A stretch of 64,000 nt of DNA from Ardenticatenaceae bacterium. GTDB lineage: Bacteria > Chloroflexota > Anaerolineae > Promineifilales > Promineifilaceae. Where the stretch lies: contig JACKBS010000009.1 of the NCBI GenBank assembly GCA_020634435.1, forward strand, positions 372,001-436,000, read 5' to 3'. Positions 26,337 through 35,721 of this stretch are shown here, piece by piece (within the stretch, counting starts at the first letter, position 1; each line of letters opens with the position of its first letter). The position numbers and the translations under genes were made by a program. The notes beneath the pieces are model-generated. The model was not told the DNA's origin and did not search any database. It saw only the letters and a program-made list of their open reading frames with translations.

Positions 26337-26966
26337 TTAAGGAGCGGCCGCTTCATATTCCGTACGCCCTTTTAGCACCACATCGGCCGGAATGGCATTG
26401 CTGAATGAGATGGCCAGACCATCGTACGGGTAGGTGGGATTGCCCTGAACGACAATGAAATGCAGGTGGGGGTATCCCGCCAGGCCAGACCGCCCCGAAA
26501 TGCCCAGCACGTCCCCCTGTTCTACTTCGTCACCCACTTCCACCTCAATGCCGTCTTTGGGCGAATGATAATAAAGGCCATAGGTGCCATCACCATGATC
26601 GATCACGACGTAGTTGCCTGCACCTGTGCCGCCGCCGTTGCTCGGTTGATCTTCCACCACTTTGTAGACGGTTCCGGCGCGAACGGCCGTAAATGGCGTC
26701 CCCACCGGCATATCAAAATCAAAGGCATACTGGTCCGGCTGCCCGGCTCCGTGATAGGAACTGGAGCAGTTGGTCAGGCCCGTTTTGAATGTTTCACCGG
26801 GCGGAAAGGGCAGCACATACGGCGATTTGGCCGGATCGATATAAATCTGACCGTCACAGCCAGCTATCGGCTCACTGCTGGCGTTGCTGGTTGCCTGGCT
26901 GCACCCCACTAATAGCCCAATCAACACCACACCAAAGAGAACTTTGCTGAAAAGAAAAATTTTCAT
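26337..26966 (-). CDS. M23-family peptidase-like lipoprotein
   Basis: This 209-residue protein has a lipoprotein signal peptide ending LIGLLVGC and a C-terminal LytM/M23 fold. The second zinc motif HxH is present as PHLHFIV. The first (HxxxD) appears as QYAFDFDMPVGTPF, where Gln stands at the usual His position and Asp is kept. So the site may be inactive or use a different ligand. The core strands VVIDHGDGTYGLYYH and VGDEVEQGDVLGISG are typical. The start at 26966 is chosen because it begins the signal peptide; a longer frame to 27044 adds non-conserved residues. It may process or bind peptidoglycan. Confidence 0.85.
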   Translation of the reverse strand: MKIFLFSKVLFGVVLIGLLVGCSQATSNASSEPIAGCDGQIYIDPAKSPYVLPFPPGETFKTGLTNCSSSYHGAGQPDQYAFDFDMPVGTPFTAVRAGTVYKVVEDQPSNGGGTGAGNYVVIDHGDGTYGLYYHSPKDGIEVEVGDEVEQGDVLGISGRSGLAGYPHLHFIVVQGNPTYPYDGLAISFSNAIPADVVLKGRTEYEAAAP

Positions 26967-27046
26967 ATGCTTCACACTTTTGTGATCCAATCGGTAAATA
27001 AAACTGCACCGGCGCATTTTACAGGGTGGGTGGTTCAACGCCAATT

Positions 27047-27463
27047 TTAGCTGAGTGTGGCAATCGCCCGGCGGTATTTTTCGAGGCGAGCATAATCTTT
27101 TTCGGTGGGTGAGGGAATGCGCGAGAGATCAGAATTGTCCTTCAGATCAGCTAGCTTCACCCGACGGCCGATTGGGTTTTCCCCGGCGCGCCGGACAAAC
27201 GCCTCGTAATCTTCATCGTCTCGCCGGGTAACTGAGTCCAGGGCTGCCAAAATTTCTTCTGTGAATCCGGCTACGCGTAAATCTTCGTAGGTAACGGCCG
27301 TATCTTCAACCACATCATGCAGCACACCGACAATTCGTTCCGCTTCGGTTTCCAACATGAGCATGACGCGGAGGGGATGCAGAATGTAGGCTACTCCGGC
27401 TTTGTCGGTTTGTCCCGCGTGCGCTTCGGCGGCAATGGCGATGGCGCGTTCAAGTGTGCTCAT
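27047..27463 (-). CDS. HD-domain phosphohydrolase, small RelA/SpoT-hydrolase (MESH1-like)
   Basis: This 138-residue protein comprises a single HD domain with the pattern of small ppGpp hydrolases: AHAGQTDKAGVAYILHPLRV, the metal pair in VGVLHDVVEDT and VKLADLKDNSDLSRI. It lacks the synthetase, TGS and ACT domains of full RelA/SpoT. Degradation of (p)ppGpp or of a related nucleotide is therefore likely but unproven. The start at 27463 (MSTLERA) is preceded by a GGATGG-like site; the longer frame to 27514 is not conserved-looking. It lies downstream of a divergent region shared with udk. Confidence 0.85.
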   Translation of the reverse strand: MSTLERAIAIAAEAHAGQTDKAGVAYILHPLRVMLMLETEAERIVGVLHDVVEDTAVTYEDLRVAGFTEEILAALDSVTRRDDEDYEAFVRRAGENPIGRRVKLADLKDNSDLSRIPSPTEKDYARLEKYRRAIATLS

Positions 27464-27559
27464 ATTTATCCATCCCTTACTAGTTTTGAGATAGGCAAAC
27501 AATAGTCGATGCATCCCGCTTAGGCAAGCGTGGGTCGGATATCAATCCGACTTCCGGCG

Positions 27560-27588
27560 TTGCTGATGTAGCGGGGGCAGGGTATGAT
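27560..27588 (+). promoter_or_regulatory. udk promoter, probably leaderless
   Basis: TTGCTG (27560-27565) and TATGAT (27583-27588) are spaced by 17 nt. The -10 box ends 8 nt before the udk ATG at 27597, so the transcript would start within two or three nt of the start codon. No Shine-Dalgarno sequence is present. Confidence 0.6.
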
Positions 27589-27596
27589 TTCCGTCC

Positions 27597-28256
27597 ATGA
27601 CTGATTTGACACGGCGCGAGCCAAACAGCCCCATTGTGTTCGGTGTGGCCGGTGGTACGGCATCGGGTAAAACAACCGTAGCCAGGACAATTTTAGAGGC
27701 AGTCGGCGCTTCTCAGGTAGCCTATATGCCCCATGATGCATACTACCGTGACCAACCCAAGCTCTCATTTGAAGAGCGTTCCCAACTCAACTACGATCAT
27801 CCCAATTCGCTCGAAACCAGGTTGATGGTGAAACACATCCAGCAGCTGCTCCAAGGCAAAGCGGTGCAGGTGCCGGTGTACGACTTTACCACGCACCGCC
27901 GGACCGATCAGACCGTGTTGGTAGAGCCAGCTCCTATTATCTTGGTGGACGGGATTCTCATTTTTACCAAGCGGCGGCTGCGCGAACTGATGGACATTAA
28001 GGTTTATGTGGACACCGACGCGGACGTGCGCTTTATTCGGCGTTTGCAGCGGGACATGGAAGAACGCGGCCGTTCCCTGCCGTCTGTGGTGGCGCAGTAC
28101 CTGGAAACGGTGCGCCCGATGCACCTGAAGTTTGTGGAGCCTAGCAAGCGCTTTGCTGATGTGATTATTCCCAACGGCGGCATGAACCGGGTGGCGATTG
28201 AGATGGTTGTATCCCGCCTGCATGCGCTGCTGCCGGATATTCATACCCAGGCATAA
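27597..28256 (+). CDS. udk: Uridine kinase
   Basis: This 219-residue kinase phosphorylates uridine and cytidine in pyrimidine salvage. The P-loop is GGTASGKTT (19-27). The family signatures HDAYYRDQ, NYDHPNSLET and VPVYDFTTHRR are present, followed by VDGILIFTKRRLRELMDIKVYVDTD. Size and motif order are normal. It starts without a ribosome-binding site close behind a -10 box. A triple hairpin and terminator follow its stop. Confidence 0.94.
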   Translation: MTDLTRREPNSPIVFGVAGGTASGKTTVARTILEAVGASQVAYMPHDAYYRDQPKLSFEERSQLNYDHPNSLETRLMVKHIQQLLQGKAVQVPVYDFTTHRRTDQTVLVEPAPIILVDGILIFTKRRLRELMDIKVYVDTDADVRFIRRLQRDMEERGRSLPSVVAQYLETVRPMHLKFVEPSKRFADVIIPNGGMNRVAIEMVVSRLHALLPDIHTQA

Positions 28257-28311
28257 ATTCTCCCGAACAACGGGGCCTTTTTCGCAAGCTGGCGTAAGCG
28301 CATCTCTTGGC

Positions 28312-28401
28312 GACGATGAATGAAATTCATCGTCTGAGACAGCAAACCTGCTCAAGCAGGTTTGAAGGCGCCATTGGTAGTGCGCTTGAGCGCACTTTTT
28401 G
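28312..28401 (+). terminator. Three consecutive hairpins ending in a terminator after udk
   Basis: GACGATGAAT/ATTCATCGTC (28312-28334), AAACCTGCT/AGCAGGTTT (28344-28363) and AGTGCGCT/AGCGCACT (28379-28396) are perfect stems with loops of 2-3 nt. The last is followed by TTTT. Only the third has a T-run; the first two may be a processing or stability element or a repeated element. Confidence 0.8.
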
Positions 28402-28432
28402 TATCAGCCGACGGTTTCCAACTGCTCGGCGG

Positions 28433-29557
28433 CTATTGTGCCAGGCGGCGGTAGTGGGTTAGGGTAGCAACGGCCGTTTCCTCCCAAGAAAAGTTGCTTG
28501 CCTGTATCAATCCCCGTTTCGCCATCTCATCTAATTTTGCTGAATGTGGCAAAAGCGCCAGCAGCGCCTGGGCGATGGCTGTGCTGTCGGTCGGGTCGAA
28601 ATAAGCCGCCGCTTCGCCGCCCACTTCGGGCAGACTCGATGTTTGGGCACAGGCAACGGCCGTTCCGCAAGCCATCGCCTCTAACACTGGCAAACCAAAC
28701 CCCTCCACCAGACTGGGAAACACAAACAGCCGCGCCCCGCTGTACAGGGCGGGCAAGTCGGCATCGTCCACCGGACCTAAAAAGCGGATATGGTTTTGGA
28801 GATTGTGCTGAGTAACGGCCGTTTTCACCATCTCATACCGTAAATCCCATCGCCCAGCAATTAAGAGTGGTGGTGCGCCCGACAGCTCGCGGACGACCAT
28901 CGCCCAGGCGTCTACCAATCGCGCCAGGTTTTTATGCGGCTTGTTGATACCCAGATACAGCACGTAACTTTCCGGCAGATTTAGCTTGTGGCGCAGGGCG
29001 GTTACGGCCGTTTCCGGCTGCGGCTTAAACTGCTCATCAGCGGCCAGCAGAACGGTGGAAACTTGTTCAGGCTTAAGCGCATAACGAGCCAGGAATTCCT
29101 GCCGGGTTGCTTCGGAAATAGCCAGGAAGTGGTTGCCTGTATACAGCGCCAGCCAGGTGGTAAGCCGCGCCAGCAGCCGCGCCTGCGGCGAGACCAACTG
29201 CGGGAACTGCTCAGGGATGACATCATACAGCGTGAGCAGCGTGGGAATGCCGGGGCGGTAGGGCATGAGCGAGTAGGCGCTGTGGTACACGGTGGCGTTT
29301 AACTGCCGCAGCAAGCGTGGGATTTGCCATTGCTGGGCGGTAGAAAAGGGCGAAACGGCCGTTTCTACCCAGGTCACATTGGCTTGCAGTGGGGGCAATG
29401 GCCAGCCCGAATGTGCCTGTGGATTGTGCAGCAGCAACAGCTCCTCCCCGGCTGCCAGCTGCGGCACCAGATGACGCGCCAATTGGCTGACGTAGCGGCC
29501 AATCCCGGGAAAGTGGTCGGTGGCGGTGCGGGCGTCCAGCACATACCGCTTCCTCAC
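28433..29557 (-). CDS. Glycosyltransferase, GT4 family
   Basis: This 374-residue GT-B glycosyltransferase has the C-terminal GT4 signature EGFGLPVLEAMACGTAVACAQTSSLPEVGG, including the catalytic E-x7-E. The hinge is YVLYLGINKPHKNL and the N-terminus GIGRYVSQLARHL. The sugar donor and acceptor cannot be told. Its first 4 bp overlap the end of the second GT4 gene (ATGA), so both are co-translated. Together they may build a surface glycan or glycolipid. Confidence 0.93.
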   Translation of the reverse strand: MRKRYVLDARTATDHFPGIGRYVSQLARHLVPQLAAGEELLLLHNPQAHSGWPLPPLQANVTWVETAVSPFSTAQQWQIPRLLRQLNATVYHSAYSLMPYRPGIPTLLTLYDVIPEQFPQLVSPQARLLARLTTWLALYTGNHFLAISEATRQEFLARYALKPEQVSTVLLAADEQFKPQPETAVTALRHKLNLPESYVLYLGINKPHKNLARLVDAWAMVVRELSGAPPLLIAGRWDLRYEMVKTAVTQHNLQNHIRFLGPVDDADLPALYSGARLFVFPSLVEGFGLPVLEAMACGTAVACAQTSSLPEVGGEAAAYFDPTDSTAIAQALLALLPHSAKLDEMAKRGLIQASNFSWEETAVATLTHYRRLAQ

Positions 29558-30708
29558 GCGCCCCCCACCGTTTTTTGCAAAATTTGGGCGATGCGAACGG
29601 CCGTTTCGTCAATCGAAAATTGTTCCATGGCGCGGCATTGCCCGGCCTGGCCCAGTCGCTGCCGTGCTGTTGGGTCTGTCAGCAGCTGGCTGACGGCATT
29701 TGCCAGTGCCGCGATATTTTCCGGCAGTACGAGCAGGCCAGTTTGCCCATCGGCCACAATTTCTGGCAGCGCACCGTGGGCAAAGGCCACCACCGGTTTA
29801 CCGGAGGCCATCGCCTCGATGTTCACCAGGCCAAACGGTTCCGGGTCGCCAGGATGGACAAACACGTCCAGCGCCGCCAGCGCCGGACGTACATCGCTGA
29901 GGTGGCCTGTGAAGTGCAGATGGCCATTCAGATTATGCGCTGCGGCTTGCTGCCGCAGTTGCGCCGAATAGTCGTCGGGTTCGCCCAGAGGTGCGCCGCC
30001 GACGATCACAAAATGAGCTTCCGGTTGGGCTTGCCGGACCAGAGCCACCATTTCGATAAAGCGGTGCTGACCTTTCCACGGCCGTAATCGGCCCACCATG
30101 CCCACCAGCGGCGCGTCTGCGGGAATGCCAAACGCCTGGCGAAATTCGCGGTCATCTGGCGCTTGGGTAAACCGGGTCAGGTCGATGCCGTTGTGGACAA
30201 CGGCCGTTTTCTCCCCACACGGCAAATGGCTGGCTGTGGCGGCTGAATTGGCAATCAGTTGAGCGGCGGACCGGCATAACAGCCACTTGCCCGCCCAATC
30301 CGCCACCCCAAAGCGCGGTGCCGTTTCCGACAGCCAAAAGTCGCGCATGTGCCAGATGAACGGCCGTTTAGCTACCCGTGCTGCACCCATGCTGTACAGC
30401 GCGGCCCGCACCGTGTTGGCATAAACGGCCGTTGCCCCCATCGTTTTGGCTGTGCGGGCCAGTTCATGAGAAAAGTGCCGCCAATCTTGGGCAAACTGCC
30501 ACGAGCGGCGCAGCTGCGGTAGGCTAATCGAGTGCCATGTAATGCCCAACTCTCGTGCCTGACGCGCCAGTTCGCCGTCGGGGCAGGCCAGATGTGACTG
30601 CCATTGGATCGGGTCCAGATGCTGCATGAGCAGCAGCAGGCTGTGTTCCGCGCCACCCATTCCGGTGGCGTGATCAACAAAGAGAATAGGGGCGTTTTGC
30701 GTAACCAT
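29554..30708 (-). CDS. Glycosyltransferase, GT4 family
   Basis: This 384-residue GT-B enzyme carries the N-terminal glycine-rich motif GMGGAEHSLLLLMQHL and the C-terminal signature DPEPFGLVNIEAMASGKPVVAFAHGALPEIV, with both glutamates of the E-x7-E motif. The hinge VGMVGRLRPWKGQHRFIEMV is typical. It is the first gene of a two-gene operon with the overlapping GT4 downstream. The two proteins are only distantly similar and so probably add different sugars. It faces the large cyclase gene across 178 bp. Confidence 0.93.
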   Translation of the reverse strand: MVTQNAPILFVDHATGMGGAEHSLLLLMQHLDPIQWQSHLACPDGELARQARELGITWHSISLPQLRRSWQFAQDWRHFSHELARTAKTMGATAVYANTVRAALYSMGAARVAKRPFIWHMRDFWLSETAPRFGVADWAGKWLLCRSAAQLIANSAATASHLPCGEKTAVVHNGIDLTRFTQAPDDREFRQAFGIPADAPLVGMVGRLRPWKGQHRFIEMVALVRQAQPEAHFVIVGGAPLGEPDDYSAQLRQQAAAHNLNGHLHFTGHLSDVRPALAALDVFVHPGDPEPFGLVNIEAMASGKPVVAFAHGALPEIVADGQTGLLVLPENIAALANAVSQLLTDPTARQRLGQAGQCRAMEQFSIDETAVRIAQILQKTVGGA

Positions 30709-30869
30709 TGCGCGTAGTTTAGCGCAGCGTTGGCCAATTTCCTACGTACCGGCAAGCGTCATCCAGTTTGTGATAAATGACCCGTACTTTAGAATTGATA
30801 AATCCCAGCATGTGGAAAAACTCAACATTAGCAGGGAGTAAGACCTATTTATTACTGACTCCCTTCCCT

Positions 30870-30875
30870 TATAAT
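30870..30875 (+). promoter_or_regulatory. -10 box of the first cyclase gene
   Basis: TATAAT ends 11 nt before the ATG at 30887, so the leader would be only about 4-5 nt. No Shine-Dalgarno sequence or clear -35 box is seen. Confidence 0.5.
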
Positions 30876-30886
30876 TCACCGTAGCC

Positions 30887-33800
30887 ATGAGCTTATCACT
30901 CCTCAACACATCTCCCCTTGAAGGTACATCTGGCCAGAACTTACGAACGTTGGCCCAGCGTTTGGCCGCCTATATTCCCACCACGCTCACCCGAAAAATT
31001 TTGCAAAATGAATCTCTGGTGCCCGGCCAGGCCGAGATGATTACCGCAGCGACGATGTTTGCCGATATGTCTGGCTTTACCCACGTGGCCGAGGCGCTGG
31101 CCGTAGATGGGGCACGCGGGACCGAAGCGCTCAGCCGCACGTTGCTCATGACGTTCACGGCCCTTATCAACGCCATTCATGATGCCGGTGGGGCGGTGAG
31201 CCATTTTCATGGCGACGCGATGATGATCTACTTCCCGGATGCCGATGGCAAGGCTGCTTCCCGCGCTCTGGCTTCGGCTCAGTTTATGCAGCGGCTGATG
31301 CAGACCAATTTTGCCAGGGTTGATGCCGAATTTGCCGGGAAAGATGCCAAGGGGTACACCCTGTCCATCAAAATTGGGGTGGGCTACGGCCGTTGCCTGG
31401 AAATGCTCGTGGGGGATGACGCCAATCTGGAATTTGTGCTGGCAGGAACGGCCGTTGATCAAGCCGTCGCGGCCCAGATGCAAGCCGAAGCGGGGCAGGT
31501 CGTAGCCAGCCAGGAAGCGCTGCAAGCGGCGGCGCTGCCCACGACTGGGCCGTTTCGCGTGGTGGCCGAGCTGCCACCCGTGCCCAATGCCCACGAAGGG
31601 CTATTTTGGGAAGCATATGATCAGCCAGCTCTGACCCGGTTGGTAACGGCCGTACCCGCCTTTTTGCCGCCCTCCGTCTTTGAACGCCTCCAGGATCGCG
31701 GCAGCCAATCTATTTCTGAACACCGCTCGGTGACTTCCATGTTTGTCCAGTTTGAAGGGATCGACTTTGCCGATCCGGCTGCGGGCGAACGGTTACAGGC
31801 CTATTACCGCTGGGCGTGGCAGATGGTGCAGCGGTACGGTGGCCCCAACAGCCGCGTGAATCGCGTTTTGACGGGCGACAAGGGCAGCCAGCTGCACATT
31901 TTGTTTGGTGCGCCCGTTGCCCCCGATGCGCCGGAGCAGGCGCTGCGCTGCGCCCTGGCTTTGCAGCAGCGACGGCCGTCTTTCATCACCTGCCAGCGCA
32001 TTGGGTTAACGGTGGGGCGGGTTTTTGCCGGGGCCGTCGGCTCGATGAACCGTCGCGAGTACACGGTGGTCGGGCGCATGGTCAATCTTTCGGCCCGACT
32101 GACCCAGATTTGCCCACCGGACGGCATTTTGGTCGATGCGGCAACGGCCGTTCGCGTTCAGCCGCACATTGCCAGCAAGCCACTGCCCTCGGTGAAGTTG
32201 AAGGGTCATGCCGAGCCGGTGGCCATTTACCAGGTGATGGGCGAGCAAACGGCCGTTACCCAGGCTCAGGCGCGTTTTCAGCAGTGGCAGCAGCCGCCTG
32301 CTGGGCGCAGCAAGGAGCTAAAGCTGCTTTACAAGCGGATGGCGGCGGCGCTAGACGGCGAAGGTGGGCTGCTGGCCATTCATGGCTCCTATGGTAGCGG
32401 GCAGATGCCTTTTTTGGCCGCTGGCGTGCGCCATTGGCTGGATGCTGGCGGGCACGCGCTGGTTGGGGTGTGTCAGCAGCACACATCCGATGTGCCGTAC
32501 GCGCCGTGGACCTCGGTGTGGCGTGACTTTTTTGAGCTGACCTCAGAAATGACGCCTGCGGATCAACTGGCTCAAGTGAATGATCGCGTAGAGGCGCTGA
32601 CGCCGGATGCGCCGTATGCACTGAATTTGTGGCGTGAGCTGCTGGGTGCGCCGCTGCGCTCTACGGCCTTGCTGCTAGACTTGCCCGCCGTGGTGCGGCA
32701 GATGCGCCTGTTTAAGCTGGTAATGAAAAGTTTGCGACAGGCGGTAACGGAACGGCCGTATCTTATCGTGCTGGAAGATGTTCATCTGGCCGATCAGGCA
32801 TCGCTGGACATGCTGGATGCGCTGGTGGAGCAAAGCCGTGAGCTGCCGCTGCTGCTTCTAGTGACCTATCGCACAGGGTCTAGCCTGAACTTTCCCACGC
32901 TGAGCCATCCCGGCAGCTACCAGATTGCCCTGACTGATTTTACGCCGCAGCAAGCGCGCCGCCTGATTCGGGAGCGGCTGGGGACTGACCAACTGCCACT
33001 GTTGCTGGAGCAGCGCCTGGGATTGCGCGACCGCCAGGGCCGCGAATCGGCCGTTAATCCGCTGTTTTTGGAAGAATCGCTCCAGTTGATGCTTTCTTTG
33101 CAGGTGGTGGAGCTGGACAAAAACAAGTATGGCGACGGCCGTTTGCGTATCAATGAGGCGGCGCTGGCCAACATGCAAGTGTCGGACACGATTTATACGC
33201 TACTCCTGTCGCGCCTGGACCAGCTGCCTGCCGCCGAGCGGGGCTTGCTGCAAACCGCTTCGGTGATTGGTCGTGAGTTTGACCTGGCAACGTTGGTGGC
33301 TATTTCGCCGGGATTGAGCCGGGAAACGGCCGTTGAGTTACTCAATACCCTGGTGCAAACCGACCTGGTGCAGCAGCTGTCGTCTGGGCTGGTGTCTACG
33401 TTTTTGTTTCAGCACAACCTGGTGCATGAGGTGGTCTACCAGAGCCTGACCTATGCCCGGCGGCAAACGCTGCACGCTACCATCGCCGATCTCATCATTC
33501 GCCAATCGGGTGAGCTGCTGCCGACGCAATATCCCGTGTTGGCCTACCATTTTAGCCAAACAGACCAGCACCCCGATGGGTTGAAGTATGCGCTGGCTGC
33601 CGCCAGAGATGCCGAAGACGGGCACAACTATCGCGGGGCGGCTGAATTTTATAAGCAGGCTACGCATCACTTGGAGGCATTGGGCGAGGACGTGGCGTGG
33701 GAAACGGCCGTATCCGTTTGTGTGGCCCGCGCTCGGCTGCTGCTGCGCTTGGGGCAATTTGGGCAGGCCAATCAGCTGATCTCAGAAGCCATGAAGATTT

Positions 33801-35059
33801 GCCTGGATCACAACGCCATGGATAAAACGCTGGCCCTCTACAACCTGACGGCCGAAATCCGGCTGCGCCAGGCACGCTACACAGAGATTGCCAGCTTAAC
33901 CAACAAAGTGGTTAACTCGCTGCTGCCCAACACCCCGTTTGAGGCGCAAGGCCAGGCTTATTTGTTGTGGGGCCAGTCGTTAAGTGCGCTCGGTGATTGG
34001 TCTGCGGCGCTGCGCAAGCTGAGCCACGCTGAGACGATTTTGCAGGGCACCAATCAACCGCAGCTGATGGTGCCGGTGCTGATGGCTCTGGCCGAAGTGC
34101 AAACCCAGCGTCAGCTAGATGACACGGCGCTGCAACCTCTGGAAATTGCTCTTTCCCTACTGGCCGATGAGGCGGATCCGCTGTTGTGGGGCCGGGTGCA
34201 GCTGACGTTGTCGCACGTGCTGCTGCGCTTGGGTCGGGCGGAAGAATCGTTGGTGGCGGCAGAAACGGCCGTTTCTCGTTTGCGTTCAGCCGGGGCGAAT
34301 GTGCTGGCCCATGGCCTGATGCATCGCGCGGCGGTGTACATTTACCTGGGCCAATTTGGCGCGGCGCTGGGCGATTTGCAGGTGGCCGGGGAGCTGCTGG
34401 ACGGTATGGATGACGTGGCCGGGCAGCTCAAGCTGTATTTACTGTGGGGGGTGGAATATTACGGCCGTCAGGGCGATTGGCGGCAGGCGCGGCGGCGATT
34501 GGTGCGTGTGGGGCAATTGCTCACGGCTCAGCCCAAAGATGACGGCATGGTGATGCAGGAAGGCGTGCGACTGTGGCTGGGCATGGGGCTGGTAGCCCTG
34601 AACACCGAGCGTTGGGATCAGGCGCGGACGCTGCTGCAAAAGATGTTAACGGCCGTTGCATCGCGCCAGTTTGTGTGGTGGCAGCCTGCGGCATTTTATG
34701 CCTGGGGACAACTGCTGCTGGCCACCGCAGGTGTAGGCGCAGACCGGAAAACGGCCGTTGCCGAAGCCCAGCAGTTTTTCCAGCAAGGGTTTCAGGCGGT
34801 GCAGGCAGGTGGGTGCCCTGATGAACTGCCGCTAATTTTGCTGCAAATGGGATTAACGGCCGTTGAACTCGGCGATATGCGTGGGTGGGATTATTTGGAA
34901 ACGGCCGTGGAAGCGGCTAACCAACGCGCCCGCTTGACCGACCGGCAGTTTGTGTTGCAGCAAGCCCGCGTTGCGCTCAGCCATGCTCCAGACGCCCACT
35001 TGCGCCAGCTCGCCCAATCACTTCCGCCAAATGGCGGAAGTGAGCCCCGAAATTCCTAA
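30887..35059 (+). CDS. Soluble-adenylyl-cyclase-like protein: two class III cyclase domains, ATPase region, TPR
   Basis: This 1390-residue protein has the order of mammalian sAC: two cyclase homology domains, a STAND/AAA-like ATPase region and a long TPR-like helical tail. The first cyclase domain holds the metal Asp residues D60 (FADMSGF) and D110 (HGDAMMIYF). The second holds K332 in TGDKG and the N400-x3-R404 pair in VVGRMVNLSARL. So one complete active site can form between the domains, probably making cAMP. The P-loop of the ATPase region is degraded: GSYGSGQM at 500-507 lacks the Lys and Ser/Thr, whereas the Walker B-like LIVLEDVHLAD (E630, D631) is kept. The tail (about 850-1390) has repeated Ala/Leu-rich helix pairs. 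The gene is followed by a membrane protein and a full paralogue. Confidence 0.9.
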   Translation: MSLSLLNTSPLEGTSGQNLRTLAQRLAAYIPTTLTRKILQNESLVPGQAEMITAATMFADMSGFTHVAEALAVDGARGTEALSRTLLMTFTALINAIHDAGGAVSHFHGDAMMIYFPDADGKAASRALASAQFMQRLMQTNFARVDAEFAGKDAKGYTLSIKIGVGYGRCLEMLVGDDANLEFVLAGTAVDQAVAAQMQAEAGQVVASQEALQAAALPTTGPFRVVAELPPVPNAHEGLFWEAYDQPALTRLVTAVPAFLPPSVFERLQDRGSQSISEHRSVTSMFVQFEGIDFADPAAGERLQAYYRWAWQMVQRYGGPNSRVNRVLTGDKGSQLHILFGAPVAPDAPEQALRCALALQQRRPSFITCQRIGLTVGRVFAGAVGSMNRREYTVVGRMVNLSARLTQICPPDGILVDAATAVRVQPHIASKPLPSVKLKGHAEPVAIYQVMGEQTAVTQAQARFQQWQQPPAGRSKELKLLYKRMAAALDGEGGLLAIHGSYGSGQMPFLAAGVRHWLDAGGHALVGVCQQHTSDVPYAPWTSVWRDFFELTSEMTPADQLAQVNDRVEALTPDAPYALNLWRELLGAPLRSTALLLDLPAVVRQMRLFKLVMKSLRQAVTERPYLIVLEDVHLADQASLDMLDALVEQSRELPLLLLVTYRTGSSLNFPTLSHPGSYQIALTDFTPQQARRLIRERLGTDQLPLLLEQRLGLRDRQGRESAVNPLFLEESLQLMLSLQVVELDKNKYGDGRLRINEAALANMQVSDTIYTLLLSRLDQLPAAERGLLQTASVIGREFDLATLVAISPGLSRETAVELLNTLVQTDLVQQLSSGLVSTFLFQHNLVHEVVYQSLTYARRQTLHATIADLIIRQSGELLPTQYPVLAYHFSQTDQHPDGLKYALAAARDAEDGHNYRGAAEFYKQATHHLEALGEDVAWETAVSVCVARARLLLRLGQFGQANQLISEAMKICLDHNAMDKTLALYNLTAEIRLRQARYTEIASLTNKVVNSLLPNTPFEAQGQAYLLWGQSLSALGDWSAALRKLSHAETILQGTNQPQLMVPVLMALAEVQTQRQLDDTALQPLEIALSLLADEADPLLWGRVQLTLSHVLLRLGRAEESLVAAETAVSRLRSAGANVLAHGLMHRAAVYIYLGQFGAALGDLQVAGELLDGMDDVAGQLKLYLLWGVEYYGRQGDWRQARRRLVRVGQLLTAQPKDDGMVMQEGVRLWLGMGLVALNTERWDQARTLLQKMLTAVASRQFVWWQPAAFYAWGQLLLATAGVGADRKTAVAEAQQFFQQGFQAVQAGGCPDELPLILLQMGLTAVELGDMRGWDYLETAVEAANQRARLTDRQFVLQQARVALSHAPDAHLRQLAQSLPPNGGSEPRNS

Positions 35060-35182
35060 CGCTTCGCTGTATCTTTTGGGGTGGCACTAGACAGAGCAAA
35101 CTTCCGGCTCGCTTTGCTGCTCTCCTCGTGAAATTGGAATTCGGTTCGATAGTTTAGTGACGGTGCTATAAAATAGTTCTTT

Positions 35183-35713
35183 ATGCTACCGAGTATTGAA
35201 AATATTCAGTTTGAAGAAAACAACGAACGCTTAAAGATCGTGCTGCCAGTCAAAAAGCAGTGGGTCTACCTCGTTTTGTACAGCATCATGTTGGTTATCT
35301 GGATAGGTATGTTTATTTATGGCCTGATTTACACCTGGCAAATTGCCTTCTCTGGTGAACGTTTTGCCTTTGTTTTCACCGTCATGCTGATAGGGCTGCT
35401 GTACATTTTGTACCGGCTGGGGAAGGTGGTATGGCGGCAGTGGCAATATTATGCTGCCACCCGAGAAATTCTGTTTATCCATCAGGATATGTTGATTGTG
35501 CGGCGTCCGGTTTCCATCTTAGGCCTTACTGATGCGTATGATCGGGCGCATGTGACGCCATTATACTTCAGCGAAAAATACCACACCCCGGCTTTTGATT
35601 ACGGCCACCAGCACGTCTATTTTGGGCATGATCTGCCGGCCAATCCCGCGAATCGGCTGATTGGTTATCTAAATGCCCGCTACTATCCCCACCGCGACGA
35701 AGATGACGACTAA
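35183..35713 (+). CDS. Two-TM membrane protein between the cyclase paralogues
   Basis: This 176-residue protein has two transmembrane segments (about 25-50 and 60-82), with an N-terminal cytoplasmic stretch and a soluble C-terminal half (about 90-176) rich in Tyr and His. The layout resembles small bacterial PH-like or YcxB-like membrane proteins, but no motif is decisive. A TATAAA/TAAAAT-like -10 sequence sits 8-11 nt before its ATG, without a Shine-Dalgarno sequence. It stops 8 bp before the second cyclase gene, so the two are probably co-transcribed. It may anchor or modulate the cyclase; that is inference from position only. Confidence 0.75.
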   Translation: MLPSIENIQFEENNERLKIVLPVKKQWVYLVLYSIMLVIWIGMFIYGLIYTWQIAFSGERFAFVFTVMLIGLLYILYRLGKVVWRQWQYYAATREILFIHQDMLIVRRPVSILGLTDAYDRAHVTPLYFSEKYHTPAFDYGHQHVYFGHDLPANPANRLIGYLNARYYPHRDEDDD

Positions 35714-35721
35714 AGGTCGGC

